Of a DNA stretch of 14,416 bases, positions 6,229 through 12,729 are shown piece after piece. The stretch lies in NCBI GenBank assembly GCA_002427015.1, contig DIPE01000035.1:9003-23418 (forward strand), in the 5' to 3' direction. The translations under genes and the position numbers were made by a program. Position 1 is the stretch's first letter, and each line of letters begins with the position of its first letter. Under the pieces are notes generated by a model, which made no database searches, was not told where the DNA came from, and was given only the letters and a program-made list of their open reading frames with translations. Source of the DNA: Firmicutes bacterium UBA5496 (GTDB lineage: Bacteria > Bacillota > Proteinivoracia > UBA4975).

Positions 6229-7417
6229 ATTCTTTGATTTTTGCCCCCAGGGCAAAACCCCAGTCCCGGCATTTTTCTAGGAAATCGGCATCCGGCGCCC
6301 ACTGGAGTTTTAGGGAGTCCATGACCAGTTCCACCTTGCTATCTAGCAGCTGCTTTTCGATGCTTTCCACTGCCCCGCCCCGCCAGCCGTGGGAACCAAA
6401 GGCAGCCCCCAGTTTGCCCGCAGGCTTCAGGCCCCGCACCTCTTCCAGGAAGGCGGCCACTGGCACCAGCATATCATTGTTGATAGTGGAAGAACCTACA
6501 ACAATAGCCTTGGCCTCCAAGAGCTGGGCCATAATGTCATTGCGATCGCTGACCGCTGCCTTGAATAAAACAGCGGGAACTCCCGCCAGGGCTATACCCT
6601 CTAAAATTGCCCTGGCCATTTTTTCAGTGCTTCCCCACATGGTGTCGTAGACAATCAGGGCCTTTGCGGCCGCCTGGGCATTTGCCCAGCGGCTGTAGGC
6701 CTCTATTATTGTTTCGGGATGGGACCGCCAGATGATGCCATGGCCTGGGGCGATGATTTTAATGTCCAGATTCATGGCGATGATTTCTTCTAGTTTTTTG
6801 GCCACAACTTTACTGTAGGGGGTGAGGATGTTGGCATAATACTTGGTGGCCTCGGCCATAATTACTTCCATGCTATTTTGGTCGTCAAAGGGATGCGACC
6901 AGGCCAGGTGCTGGCCGAAAGCGTCATTAGAGAGCAAGATTTGTTTTTGAGGGATATAAGTGACCATATTGTCGGGCCAGTGCATCATTGGGGTTTCGAT
7001 AAAGCGAAGGGTATGGTGGCCCAGCTGGAGGCTGTCGCCGGTTTTCACCGTCTTCCAGGTCCATTCACCGCCATAATAACTTTCCAGCCCCTCCCGGGCT
7101 TTGGCGGTGCAGACCACCGTTGCTTGGGGGTATAGTTTCATTATTTCCGGAAGGGATCCTGAATGATCCGGTTCAATGTGATTGACAATGATATAGTCAA
7201 TTTTGCCTTCTCCCGCAACCTGCCTGAGGTTGTTTTCCAGCTCGGGGGCAAAGGGACGGTGAACTGTATCCACCAAGGCTATTTTTTCATCCATAATCAA
7301 ATAGGCATTATATGTAGTGCCCCGGTGAGTTGAATAAGATGGTCCATGGAAAGTACGGACATCCCAATCTACAGCTCCCACTGACCATATGTCCGGTAAA
7401 ACTTTAAATACTGTCAT
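6227..7417 (-). CDS. fprA: Flavodiiron protein (FprA-type A flavoprotein)
   Basis: A cytoplasmic di-iron/FMN enzyme that reduces O2 to water and/or NO to N2O, protecting anaerobes. With the ATG at 7417 it has 396 residues, typical for two-domain (class A) FDPs. The metallo-beta-lactamase-like domain carries the iron ligands H80, E82, D84 and H85 (NHIEPDHSG), H146 (MMHWPD), D165 (LSNDAFG) and H226 (PGHG). The flavodoxin domain starts near 252 with the phosphate loop YDTMWGSTEKMA (257-268) and ends with SHGWRGGA. A reading extended 12 codons upstream is rejected: AAGGAGG lies 6 bp before this ATG, and the extension would run over the promoter -10. No rubredoxin domain is fused, so a separate electron donor is expected. 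Transcription is monocistronic, between its own promoter and terminator. Confidence 0.95.
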   Translation of the reverse strand: MTVFKVLPDIWSVGAVDWDVRTFHGPSYSTHRGTTYNAYLIMDEKIALVDTVHRPFAPELENNLRQVAGEGKIDYIIVNHIEPDHSGSLPEIMKLYPQATVVCTAKAREGLESYYGGEWTWKTVKTGDSLQLGHHTLRFIETPMMHWPDNMVTYIPQKQILLSNDAFGQHLAWSHPFDDQNSMEVIMAEATKYYANILTPYSKVVAKKLEEIIAMNLDIKIIAPGHGIIWRSHPETIIEAYSRWANAQAAAKALIVYDTMWGSTEKMARAILEGIALAGVPAVLFKAAVSDRNDIMAQLLEAKAIVVGSSTINNDMLVPVAAFLEEVRGLKPAGKLGAAFGSHGWRGGAVESIEKQLLDSKVELVMDSLKLQWAPDADFLEKCRDWGFALGAKIKE

Positions 7418-7423
7418 AAACAG

Positions 7424-7430
7424 CCTCCTT
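7424..7430 (-). promoter_or_regulatory. Ribosome binding site AAGGAGG that decides the fprA start
   Basis: Perfect AAGGAGG with a 6-bp spacing to the ATG at 7417-7415. It places the start inside the longer open frame that continues up to 7453. Confidence 0.8.
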
Positions 7431-7437
7431 TTTATAC

Positions 7438-7452
7438 TGAGATTCGTTCTCA
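7438..7452. promoter_or_regulatory. Inverted repeat TGAGA-N5-TCTCA at the fprA transcription start (candidate operator)
   Basis: A perfect 5-bp inverted repeat with a 5-bp centre abuts the -10 element on its downstream side, so a bound protein would overlap the transcription start. It does not match the PerR or Fur boxes I know well enough to name a regulator. Confidence 0.4.
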
Positions 7453-7460
7453 TTATACCA
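7452..7460 (-). promoter_or_regulatory. fprA: Extended -10 promoter (TGG TATAAT) for fprA
   Basis: On the minus strand TGG precedes a perfect TATAAT (7457-7452), the same nine bases seen before the CPBP gene. No good -35 is visible. The leader would be about 30 nt. It lies downstream of the U-tract closing the structured RNA region, so fprA has a start independent of that region. Confidence 0.65.
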
Positions 7461-7486
7461 CAATCGTCCCAGAGGCTGAGAACCGC

Positions 7487-7580
7487 AAAAAAATACCGGC
7501 AGACAAAGCTTTCCGTTCAGCTGTGGCATGATAAGTAAGCCTTTTTCAGCCTGCTCTGTAATAGAGCTCTTTGTCTGCCG
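7487..7580 (-). ncRNA. Structured RNA element, copy 1, ending in a U7 tract (unrecognised family; doubles as terminator)
   Basis: On the minus strand a 12-bp closing stem P1 (7580-7569 with 7508-7497; CGGCAGACAAAG/CTTTGTCTGCCG) encloses a 5-bp hairpin P2 (GCTCT-ATTAC-AGAGC), then arm P3 in which CAGGCTG pairs with CAGCTG (one bulged G) around a GGC/GCC inner stem. A GGAAAG single strand leads back to P1. Three nt after P1 come seven Ts (7493-7487), making the whole element terminator-like. The architecture repeats in copy 2, 138 nt away. I do not recognise it as a known riboswitch class; its core lacks the cobalamin, SAM, FMN, TPP, glycine and c-di-GMP motifs I know. Confidence 0.65.
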
Positions 7581-7618
7581 CATTGTTATAATTCCCTGTT
7601 TCAATATAGATTTATGCT

Positions 7619-7631
7619 GCCACTTTTTGGC
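7619..7631. other. Small hairpin in the linker between the two RNA elements
   Basis: GCCA pairs with TGGC around a 5-nt loop. It lies in the 58-nt linker (7581-7638) just downstream of copy 2 in the minus-strand reading. The rest of the linker is AT-rich and shows no other feature. Confidence 0.3.
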
Positions 7632-7637
7632 GATGAT

Positions 7638-7717
7638 ACGGCAGGCGGAACTTTCCTCCCAGCTGTGACTGTAACAGCCCTTTGCAGCCTGCCGTATATA
7701 CAGCTTCCGCCAGCCGC
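7638..7717 (-). ncRNA. Structured RNA element, copy 2 (tandem relative of copy 1)
   Basis: The minus-strand fold matches copy 1: P1 is CGGC, a mismatch, then GGCGGAA (7716-7705) paired with TTCCGCC, the mismatch, then GCCG (7650-7639), and a G-U pair can extend it. P2 is GCTGT-ATAT-ACGGC. P3 again pairs CAGGCTG with CAGCTG, around an inner GGCTG-TTA-CAGTC stem, followed by GGAAAG. Stem sequences differ from copy 1 but stay paired, while GCAGGCTG, CACAGCTG and GGAAAG are shared. G-U pairs in P1, P2 and the inner stem would be A-C mismatches on the plus strand, so the minus strand is the likely RNA. It begins about 41 nt after the HD gene stop, so it may be 3' UTR or a separate small RNA. Confidence 0.6.
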
Positions 7718-7757
7718 TGACTAATATTATCTCCACTAAAGAGGGCGATATGCGCGC

Positions 7758-8396
7758 TTACATATCAGCATAGCTGGCAAGGTTCTCTCCGGCCAGTTCC
7801 ATCTCCGCCTGCCGCCAAAAGCCTTCTGTCAGCTTGAGCCGCTGCTTAAAGATTGCTTTGCCGGCGGCAGTGTAAAAAATTAAATCTTCAAGGTTGTTGA
7901 GCTCTTTTAATCCCTGGCGGAAACAGCCCCGATAGTCCATGCCTACACGTCCGGCATGAATCCCCACCGCAATAATCCCCAACGCCCCCACCTCATCCAG
8001 ACGGTCGGCATCCTTGAGGACCAAAGTTTCAAGACCTAAGTCATCCTGATTGGTGTCCAGGGAGTGAAATCTAATTGCCTCTACAATCATCCGCAGTTGT
8101 TGTTCAGGAATATTGAGCTTAAGCAAAAATTCTTCTGCTATTTGACTGCCCAGCACGGCATGGTGAATTTCATCAGAGCGGGGATCTAATTTGGCTACAT
8201 CGTGGAGCAAGGCTGCAATCTCCAAAACCTCCATATTCGCCCCTTCAGTCAAGCCTATTTCCCTGGCAGTTGACAAAACTCTCAAAGTATGGCGCCAGCG
8301 GAAGCTGGCAGTGCGCCGATGCCCCATCTCCGGCCGTTCGGTGGTCTGCATATATTCCCGGACATAATTTGCTACTGTCACATAGTGTTGCTGCAT
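7758..8396 (-). CDS. HD-domain phosphohydrolase of unknown substrate
   Basis: The 212-residue protein has the HD superfamily metal-binding pattern: H36 (WRHTLRV), H65-D66 (ALLHDVAKLD), H111 (IRFHS) and the D129/D131 region (LKDADRLDEVGALG). This resembles the YedJ-like group of small soluble HD hydrolases, which act on phosphate esters of nucleotides or similar compounds; the substrate is unknown. There is no signal peptide or membrane helix. The ATG at 8396 follows GGAGGAA at about 6 bp. It is divergent from gerA with its own extended -10 promoter. No ordinary terminator follows immediately; the two structured RNA elements lie between it and fprA, and copy 1 supplies the first U-tract. Confidence 0.85.
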   Translation of the reverse strand: MQQHYVTVANYVREYMQTTERPEMGHRRTASFRWRHTLRVLSTAREIGLTEGANMEVLEIAALLHDVAKLDPRSDEIHHAVLGSQIAEEFLLKLNIPEQQLRMIVEAIRFHSLDTNQDDLGLETLVLKDADRLDEVGALGIIAVGIHAGRVGMDYRGCFRQGLKELNNLEDLIFYTAAGKAIFKQRLKLTEGFWRQAEMELAGENLASYADM

Positions 8397-8432
8397 ATAA
8401 GATTCCTCCAGTTTGTTCCTTCATCCTCACAA

Positions 8433-8441
8433 AGTATAGCA
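8433..8441 (-). promoter_or_regulatory. Extended -10 promoter (TGC TATACT) for the HD gene
   Basis: On the minus strand TGC precedes TATACT (8438-8433, five of six matches), about 37 bp before the HD start codon. No strong -35 is visible. Confidence 0.5.
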
Positions 8442-8505
8442 CAAACCAGTGAATTTGCTACCGGCGGCCCGACCCGGTAAGAATAGCTACTGCAGAATTT
8501 AGGAA

Positions 8506-8512
8506 AATTATA
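8506..8512 (+). promoter_or_regulatory. Possible sporulation (sigma-G-like) -10 element before gerA
   Basis: AATTATA matches six of seven positions of the forespore -10 consensus CATwvTA. A GAATA that would serve as -35 is at 8481-8485, but the 20-bp spacing is longer than the usual 17-18. Germination receptor operons are normally sigma-G controlled, which is why I looked here. Weak evidence. Confidence 0.25.
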
Positions 8513-8534
8513 GTTAGAACAAGGAGGGGTCCCG

Positions 8535-10100
8535 ATGCGTAAAGCCCGTAAGCCCCGGAAATCGTTGAAATTATGGGAGAAAAAGGCTCAGGAGCTGGAA
8601 AAACAAGTGCAGGAGCAGCAATCCCCCCTTTCTGATGACTTTCAGGCCAACTGCGCCATGATAGATGCTGTATTTCAAGGCTGTGATGATGTTTCCACGC
8701 GGGATTTTCAGATTGCCCAGGACCCGCCCAGGCCAGCAAGGCTCTATATGTTAAAGGGCACCCTGGATAAAACCATCATCAACGACAGCATTATCGCTCC
8801 CCTGACAACGGCTGTTAAGGCAAGGGGCGCTGGGGTGCCTGACCTCATCAGCGCTCATATGCTTACAGAAGTTGCCACCCTGGGGGAAGCAGTACAAGAG
8901 GTCCTCAACGGCCAAGTTCTGTTAATTATCCATCGCCAGGCCCGAGCCTGGTCAGTTAATGCCAAGGCGGCCCGCCTGCGGACGGTGGCGGAACCTGAAA
9001 CTCAAAAGGTGGTCCGTGGGCCCCGGGAGGGCCTGATTGAAGATCTGGAGACCAACCTGACCCTGGTGCGCAAACGCCTGAAAACTCCAGCCCTAAAGAT
9101 AGTCTGTCGCTCTGTGGGGAGGAGAAGCAATACAGAGCTTGCGGTCCTTCATCTCGAAGGGGTCGCTGACCCGAAGGTTTTGGCGGAGGTCCACGCCCGC
9201 CTAAACAAGATCGATATCGACGGCATCATGGATAGCGGCGAACTGGAACAACTAATAGAGGATAACACCATTTCGGTCTTTCCCCAGGTTGGCAATACCG
9301 AACGTCCTGATAATATCGCAGCAGCGCTGTTAAACGGGCGGGTGGCGATTCTGGTGGACAACTCACCTTTTGCCCTGATTGTGCCCAATGTCTTAACCGA
9401 CATGCTCCAATCCAGCGACGACTATTATGAACGTTTTCAGTTTTCTTCTCTCATCCGCATCCTCCGCTATGTTTTAGCCTTTGTCGCCTTACTCAGCCCG
9501 GCCCTGTATGTGGCCATTACCACATTTCATCATGAAATGATTCCCACAGATTTGCTGACCAATCTGGTTCACGCCCGGGCCGGGGTGCCCTTTCCCACCG
9601 TCATTGAAGCGGGATTAATGGAATTGGCCTTTGAGGCATTGCGAGAGGCAGGATTGCGCTTGCCCAAAGCCGTAGGCCAGGCAGTTAGTATTGTTGGGGC
9701 ATTGATAATCGGGCAGGCGGCAGTTGAAGCTGGGCTGGTATCGCCAATAATGGTCATTGTCGTGGCGGCAACCGGTATCGCCTCTTTTACCATTCCCGCA
9801 TTTAATGGCGCCGTGGTCACACGCATGCTCAAATTTCCCCTCTTGGCGGCGGCGGGAACCCTGGGCCTCTATGGCATTTCTCTGGCGCTGGCCATCATCA
9901 TTATCCATCTCACATCCCTGCGTTCCTTTGGTGTGCCCTATCTGTCCCCCATGGCGCCAATCACCATCTCCGACTGGAAAGATTTGATTGTGCGCATTCC
10001 CACCTGGGCTATGTATCAGCGCCCCACTTTCATCGCCAAGGGTGACCTTCAGCGCCAAAGCAAAAGCGCTGCTGGCGTCCAGCCTCAGAAAAAGAAATAA
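8535..10100 (+). CDS. gerA: Spore germination receptor A subunit (GerA family)
   Basis: The A subunit of a Ger nutrient germinant receptor in the spore inner membrane; it senses germinants together with the B subunit and triggers ion release. The 521-residue length is normal. A charged, helical start (1-30) precedes the soluble domain (about 35-290), with RGPREGL at 161-167 and the signature VGNTERPDNIA (252-262) followed by GRVAILVDNSPFALIVP. The membrane part starts near 305 and has hydrophobic spans around 310-330, 383-420 and 434-460, with the family motif EAGLMELAFEALREAG (358-373), LP, GQAAVEAG (393-400) and SFGVPYLSP (464-472). The ATG follows AAGGAGGGG by 6 bp. gerC follows after 17 bp. 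The B subunit is missing from this operon and is encoded on the other strand 1.4 kb away. Confidence 0.95.
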   Translation: MRKARKPRKSLKLWEKKAQELEKQVQEQQSPLSDDFQANCAMIDAVFQGCDDVSTRDFQIAQDPPRPARLYMLKGTLDKTIINDSIIAPLTTAVKARGAGVPDLISAHMLTEVATLGEAVQEVLNGQVLLIIHRQARAWSVNAKAARLRTVAEPETQKVVRGPREGLIEDLETNLTLVRKRLKTPALKIVCRSVGRRSNTELAVLHLEGVADPKVLAEVHARLNKIDIDGIMDSGELEQLIEDNTISVFPQVGNTERPDNIAAALLNGRVAILVDNSPFALIVPNVLTDMLQSSDDYYERFQFSSLIRILRYVLAFVALLSPALYVAITTFHHEMIPTDLLTNLVHARAGVPFPTVIEAGLMELAFEALREAGLRLPKAVGQAVSIVGALIIGQAAVEAGLVSPIMVIVVAATGIASFTIPAFNGAVVTRMLKFPLLAAAGTLGLYGISLALAIIIIHLTSLRSFGVPYLSPMAPITISDWKDLIVRIPTWAMYQRPTFIAKGDLQRQSKSAAGVQPQKKK

Positions 10101-10117
10101 GCGGAGGGAAAAAATTA

Positions 10118-11308
10118 ATGAAGACTGTGGCAGTCCTTTTGCTCATTATTATGCTGCTTCCCCTTTCGGGATGTTGGGATAGCGTAGAGTTGGATCAGTT
10201 AGCCATGGTTCTGCTAATTGGAGTTGATACTGATCCCATGGGCGACGGTTTTGAAGTAACTGTGCATGTCCTCAATGTTGCCGCCGGCACCGCCAGCGGA
10301 ACCGCCGGCGGCACGGGGGGAGGGGGAGGAAGCAAAAATATCAGTCAGACCCTTACCTTATCCGCCCGGGGGCAAACAATCAGCGACGCCACCCGCAATT
10401 TAAGGGGAAGAGTGCAGGGACGCTTTAGTTTTCATCATGTTCGGGTTGTCCTCATTGGCGAGGATTTGGCCCGTAAGGGGTTACAACCTGTGCTGGACTT
10501 TTTGTTCCGGGCGCCAGAAATCAGGCTGACCTCCTACCTCCTGGTTTGCCAGGGAACTGCCAGGGAAATGATGCTCTTGGCTCCCGAAATAAGCGGCACC
10601 CTTGATGAAGAACTAAGGGGGCTAATTGAAATGCAGGGTGAATGGAGCAAGGCTTATACCCCTAGATTATTAGAATTTTGCGCAAACTATGGCGACAACG
10701 GCATTCAGCCGGTGGCAGGCAGGCTAATTAATCTCACTTACCGGACACCGGTGCAACCCGACACTGATGAGCAACAAACCAAGACTTCAATCATCGAGGG
10801 CCTGGCAGTGTTTCGTGACGATCAATTGCGCGGCTGGCTGACAGGAACCGAAACCATCGGCTTCAGCTACCTTATTGGCAAGGGCGGCGCCATGGTGCTG
10901 GTGGTGCCGTGGCACGCTGCCAAAATCTCCATCGAGCTTGCCCCAGAATCCTGTAATCTCCGGTACATTGCCGGCAGCAATCCGCCCCGCTTTCAGGTGA
11001 ACCTGGCGGCTACAGGCCAGGTCATGGATTACACCGGCGAGATAGAGTTTACGCCGACCCTGCTGACAGAACTTGAAGCCTTAGCTGCCGCTATGCTTGG
11101 CGACCTGCTCATGAAAACAGTGGAAAAAGCCCGGGAAATGGAGACGGACTTTCTTGGCTATGGTTCGATTATCAGTCGTCAAGACCCCCGCCAGTGGCAG
11201 GCACTGAACAAAAAATGGCCGGAAACCTTGCATGCAGTTGACACAGATATTGAAGTCAAATTCACCTTAAGACATACCGGCGTCACCCGCTCGCCCCTGA
11301 CCCGATAG
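10118..11308 (+). CDS. gerC: Spore germination receptor C subunit, lipoprotein (Ger(x)C family)
   Basis: The lipoprotein subunit of the germinant receptor, exposed on the outer face of the spore inner membrane. The 396-residue protein has a short signal peptide and lipobox LSGC with the acylated Cys at 19, followed by the family signature CWDSVELDQLAMVLLIGVD. RGRVQGRFSFHHVRVVLIGEDLARKGL (96-122) is the conserved strand-helix of domain 1, and the C-terminal region has GEIEF near 310 and the long amphipathic helix after it. An unusual Gly/Ala/Thr/Ser-only tract (57-72, with five Gly in a row) replaces the short loop other members have. The ATG lies 9 bp after GGAGGG. Its stop TAG overlaps the AGGAGG of the next small gene, a sign of translational coupling. 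Confidence 0.93.
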   Translation: MKTVAVLLLIIMLLPLSGCWDSVELDQLAMVLLIGVDTDPMGDGFEVTVHVLNVAAGTASGTAGGTGGGGGSKNISQTLTLSARGQTISDATRNLRGRVQGRFSFHHVRVVLIGEDLARKGLQPVLDFLFRAPEIRLTSYLLVCQGTAREMMLLAPEISGTLDEELRGLIEMQGEWSKAYTPRLLEFCANYGDNGIQPVAGRLINLTYRTPVQPDTDEQQTKTSIIEGLAVFRDDQLRGWLTGTETIGFSYLIGKGGAMVLVVPWHAAKISIELAPESCNLRYIAGSNPPRFQVNLAATGQVMDYTGEIEFTPTLLTELEALAAAMLGDLLMKTVEKAREMETDFLGYGSIISRQDPRQWQALNKKWPETLHAVDTDIEVKFTLRHTGVTRSPLTR

Positions 11309-11320
11309 GAGGAAAAAGCT

Positions 11321-11560
11321 ATGGAAACTGTTTACTTGGTCCTTGTTCTCGGTCTGATGACATTGTACATTTGGCGGACTTTTCCCCCTATGGTCAAAGG
11401 GAAACAATTCGGTGATCTAACAGTGAATGTCTTGCTAATTTTACTTTGTCTCTACTCACTGCCCAACTTTATCTGGGGAATTGCCCTGCCTGACCTAGCC
11501 GGCTTGCTTTCTGGATTGCTCAGGGTCCCCGTCCGGTTTCTTTACCGGCCTTGGTTGTAA
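11321..11560 (+). CDS. Small two-helix membrane protein, candidate germination receptor D-type subunit
   Basis: The 79-residue protein has two predicted membrane helices (about 3-18 and 33-55), a basic linker between them (KGK at 26-28), and a hydrophobic, basic tail ending in RFLYRPWL. Its AGGAGG (11307-11312) overlaps the gerC stop, with 8 bp to the ATG, so it is the third gene of this operon. Bacillus germination operons are known to carry small two-helix D subunits (GerKD and relatives) that modulate receptor function; size, topology and position fit, but I see no diagnostic sequence match. The last 66 bp overlap the 3' end of gerB on the other strand, so the C-terminal sequence of each constrains the other. 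Real gene likely; role inferred. Confidence 0.7.
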   Translation: METVYLVLVLGLMTLYIWRTFPPMVKGKQFGDLTVNVLLILLCLYSLPNFIWGIALPDLAGLLSGLLRVPVRFLYRPWL

Positions 11561-12634
11561 CCACCCCCGAACAGCATCTGCGCCAACCAGGAGAAAAGGA
11601 TAGACCAGCTCTATTGGCAGGGCAAAAATTGTATGGACCATACCGGCAAAATAATGGTAGTCCCAGCTGTTGGGGAACATGGTGTGGGACATGAGCACCA
11701 CCAAAAAGCCCAGGGGCAGCCACAGGTTTTGCAGGCGGCGGACCCCGAAAACCTGGGCAATTCCTAAAGCCAGGGCATACATAGTGATTATCAGCTTTAT
11801 CAATATGCCAAAATAAAATATTCCCAAAAAAAGTCCTTCTGTGCGATCCAAAAACTGACCCAAAGCCACATGCCGAAACAGAGAAAAAAAGGGCAGCGAA
11901 ATAAGTTCGAGAATGGGCGCCGAAAAAATAACTATTCCCAGCACAGTCCTGCCCAGCAACAATATGCCCGCTGCAGACAAAACCAGAAAATAGTACTTTC
12001 CCGCTTCCCGGTCCTGGGATACATTGGGCAACAACATTACTGGTATCATAATCTCAGCGAAAGGGAGTGCCAAGGAATTGAACGTGCCAACCAGAACTCC
12101 TTGCCAGTTAATCTGCCATAAGGGCTGAAGGTTCTGGATAGACAGCTGGGGATAATCCAAAAAAACAAGGGCAAACACCAGTAAAGTCAGGGGCAAAAAC
12201 AACAATTCACAGAGGCGGCCGATGGTTTCAATCCCTTTATAACAGGCGTACAGGGCAGTGGCAACAAGGGTTAGTCTGATAATATTCATAGGCGTTCTGC
12301 GCAGGATGATAATTGTGTTTAGAAGTATCATGTTTTGCACAATCAAAACCGCCACAACGAAAATTACCAAAAGAAAATATAGGCCAAGAGGATAGCCAAA
12401 CACTGGGCCCAGAACCCGGATGCCAATTTGAACAGGGCTTTTCCCCGGATGTCGCCGGGCAAGGCGCAACCAAGCAGCTAAAACCAACATGCTGACCACT
12501 GAACCAAGGAGGGTAGAGAACCACGCATCCTTACCGGCAAAATAGGCTTCGGGAATAAACATAAGGGCTGACCCCAGAACATAGACATATAAAATTGCCG
12601 CGAACTGCTTGTGGGACAGCACCGGCTTGGGCAT
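11495..12634 (-). CDS. gerB: Spore germination receptor B subunit, permease-like (GerB family)
   Basis: The integral membrane B subunit of Ger receptors, a relative of APC-superfamily amino acid transporters that holds the germinant site. Numbered from the ATG at 12634 it has 379 residues, normal for the family, with about ten hydrophobic spans and a polar basic tail (PRPVKKPDGDPEQ). Family features are the N-terminal SHKQFAAILYVYVLGSALMF segment and, in mid-protein, LPFAEIMIPVMLLPNV. A longer reading starting at GTG (12643) is unlikely since that GTG lies inside the GGAAGGTGA ribosome binding site, 5 bp before ATG. The gene is alone on the minus strand, convergent with gerA-gerC and overlapping the small gene. 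GATACTA 22-28 bp upstream of the ATG matches six of seven positions of a sigma-G -10, without a clear -35. Confidence 0.93.
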   Translation of the reverse strand: MPKPVLSHKQFAAILYVYVLGSALMFIPEAYFAGKDAWFSTLLGSVVSMLVLAAWLRLARRHPGKSPVQIGIRVLGPVFGYPLGLYFLLVIFVVAVLIVQNMILLNTIIILRRTPMNIIRLTLVATALYACYKGIETIGRLCELLFLPLTLLVFALVFLDYPQLSIQNLQPLWQINWQGVLVGTFNSLALPFAEIMIPVMLLPNVSQDREAGKYYFLVLSAAGILLLGRTVLGIVIFSAPILELISLPFFSLFRHVALGQFLDRTEGLFLGIFYFGILIKLIITMYALALGIAQVFGVRRLQNLWLPLGFLVVLMSHTMFPNSWDYHYFAGMVHTIFALPIELVYPFLLVGADAVRGWLQPRPVKKPDGDPEQSRKQAG

Positions 12635-12639
12635 GACAA

Positions 12640-12648
12640 TCACCTTCC
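12640..12648 (-). promoter_or_regulatory. gerB: Ribosome binding site GGAAGGTGA that decides the gerB start
   Basis: The AAGGTGA core is 5 bp from the ATG at 12634-12632, while the alternative GTG start overlaps the site itself. Confidence 0.65.
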
Positions 12649-12675
12649 GGATTTTAGTATCTCCCTATCCAAGTC

Positions 12676-12710
12676 ATAAAATAATAAACCGGCCCCATGA
12701 GGGCCGGTTT
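12676..12710 (-). terminator. Intrinsic terminator of the tnaA-ridA unit
   Basis: AAACCGGCCC (12686-12695) and GGGCCGGTTT (12701-12710) form a 10-bp GC-rich stem with a 5-nt loop, 19 bp past the ridA stop. The minus-strand sequence after the stem, TTATTATTTTATG, is U-rich. On the plus strand GATTTTG follows, so it may act weakly in that direction also. Confidence 0.85.
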
Positions 12711-12729
12711 GATTTTGAGCTCAGAAAAC

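Noticed and set aside
7418..7453. N-terminal extension of FprA by 12 residues
   Set aside because: The extension covers the -10 box and the operator-like dyad, and the perfect AAGGAGG belongs to the ATG at 7417.
7487..7717. CRISPR array or a known tandem riboswitch (glycine, cobalamin, FMN)
   Set aside because: Only two units, with diverged sequence and long internal structure, so it is not CRISPR. The conserved core does not contain the signature strands of those riboswitches.
7404..7736. 110-codon open frame on the minus strand across both structured elements
   Set aside because: It runs through the promoter and start region of fprA and both RNA elements, has no plausible ribosome binding site, and the shared bases follow RNA stems and loops, not codons. 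The repeat offset of 138 is divisible by three, but the two peptide copies are poorly alike.
9615..10058. 147-codon open frame opposite gerA
   Set aside because: It is antisense to the conserved membrane domain of GerA and its composition (rich in His, Gln, Asn and Cys) is not protein-like.
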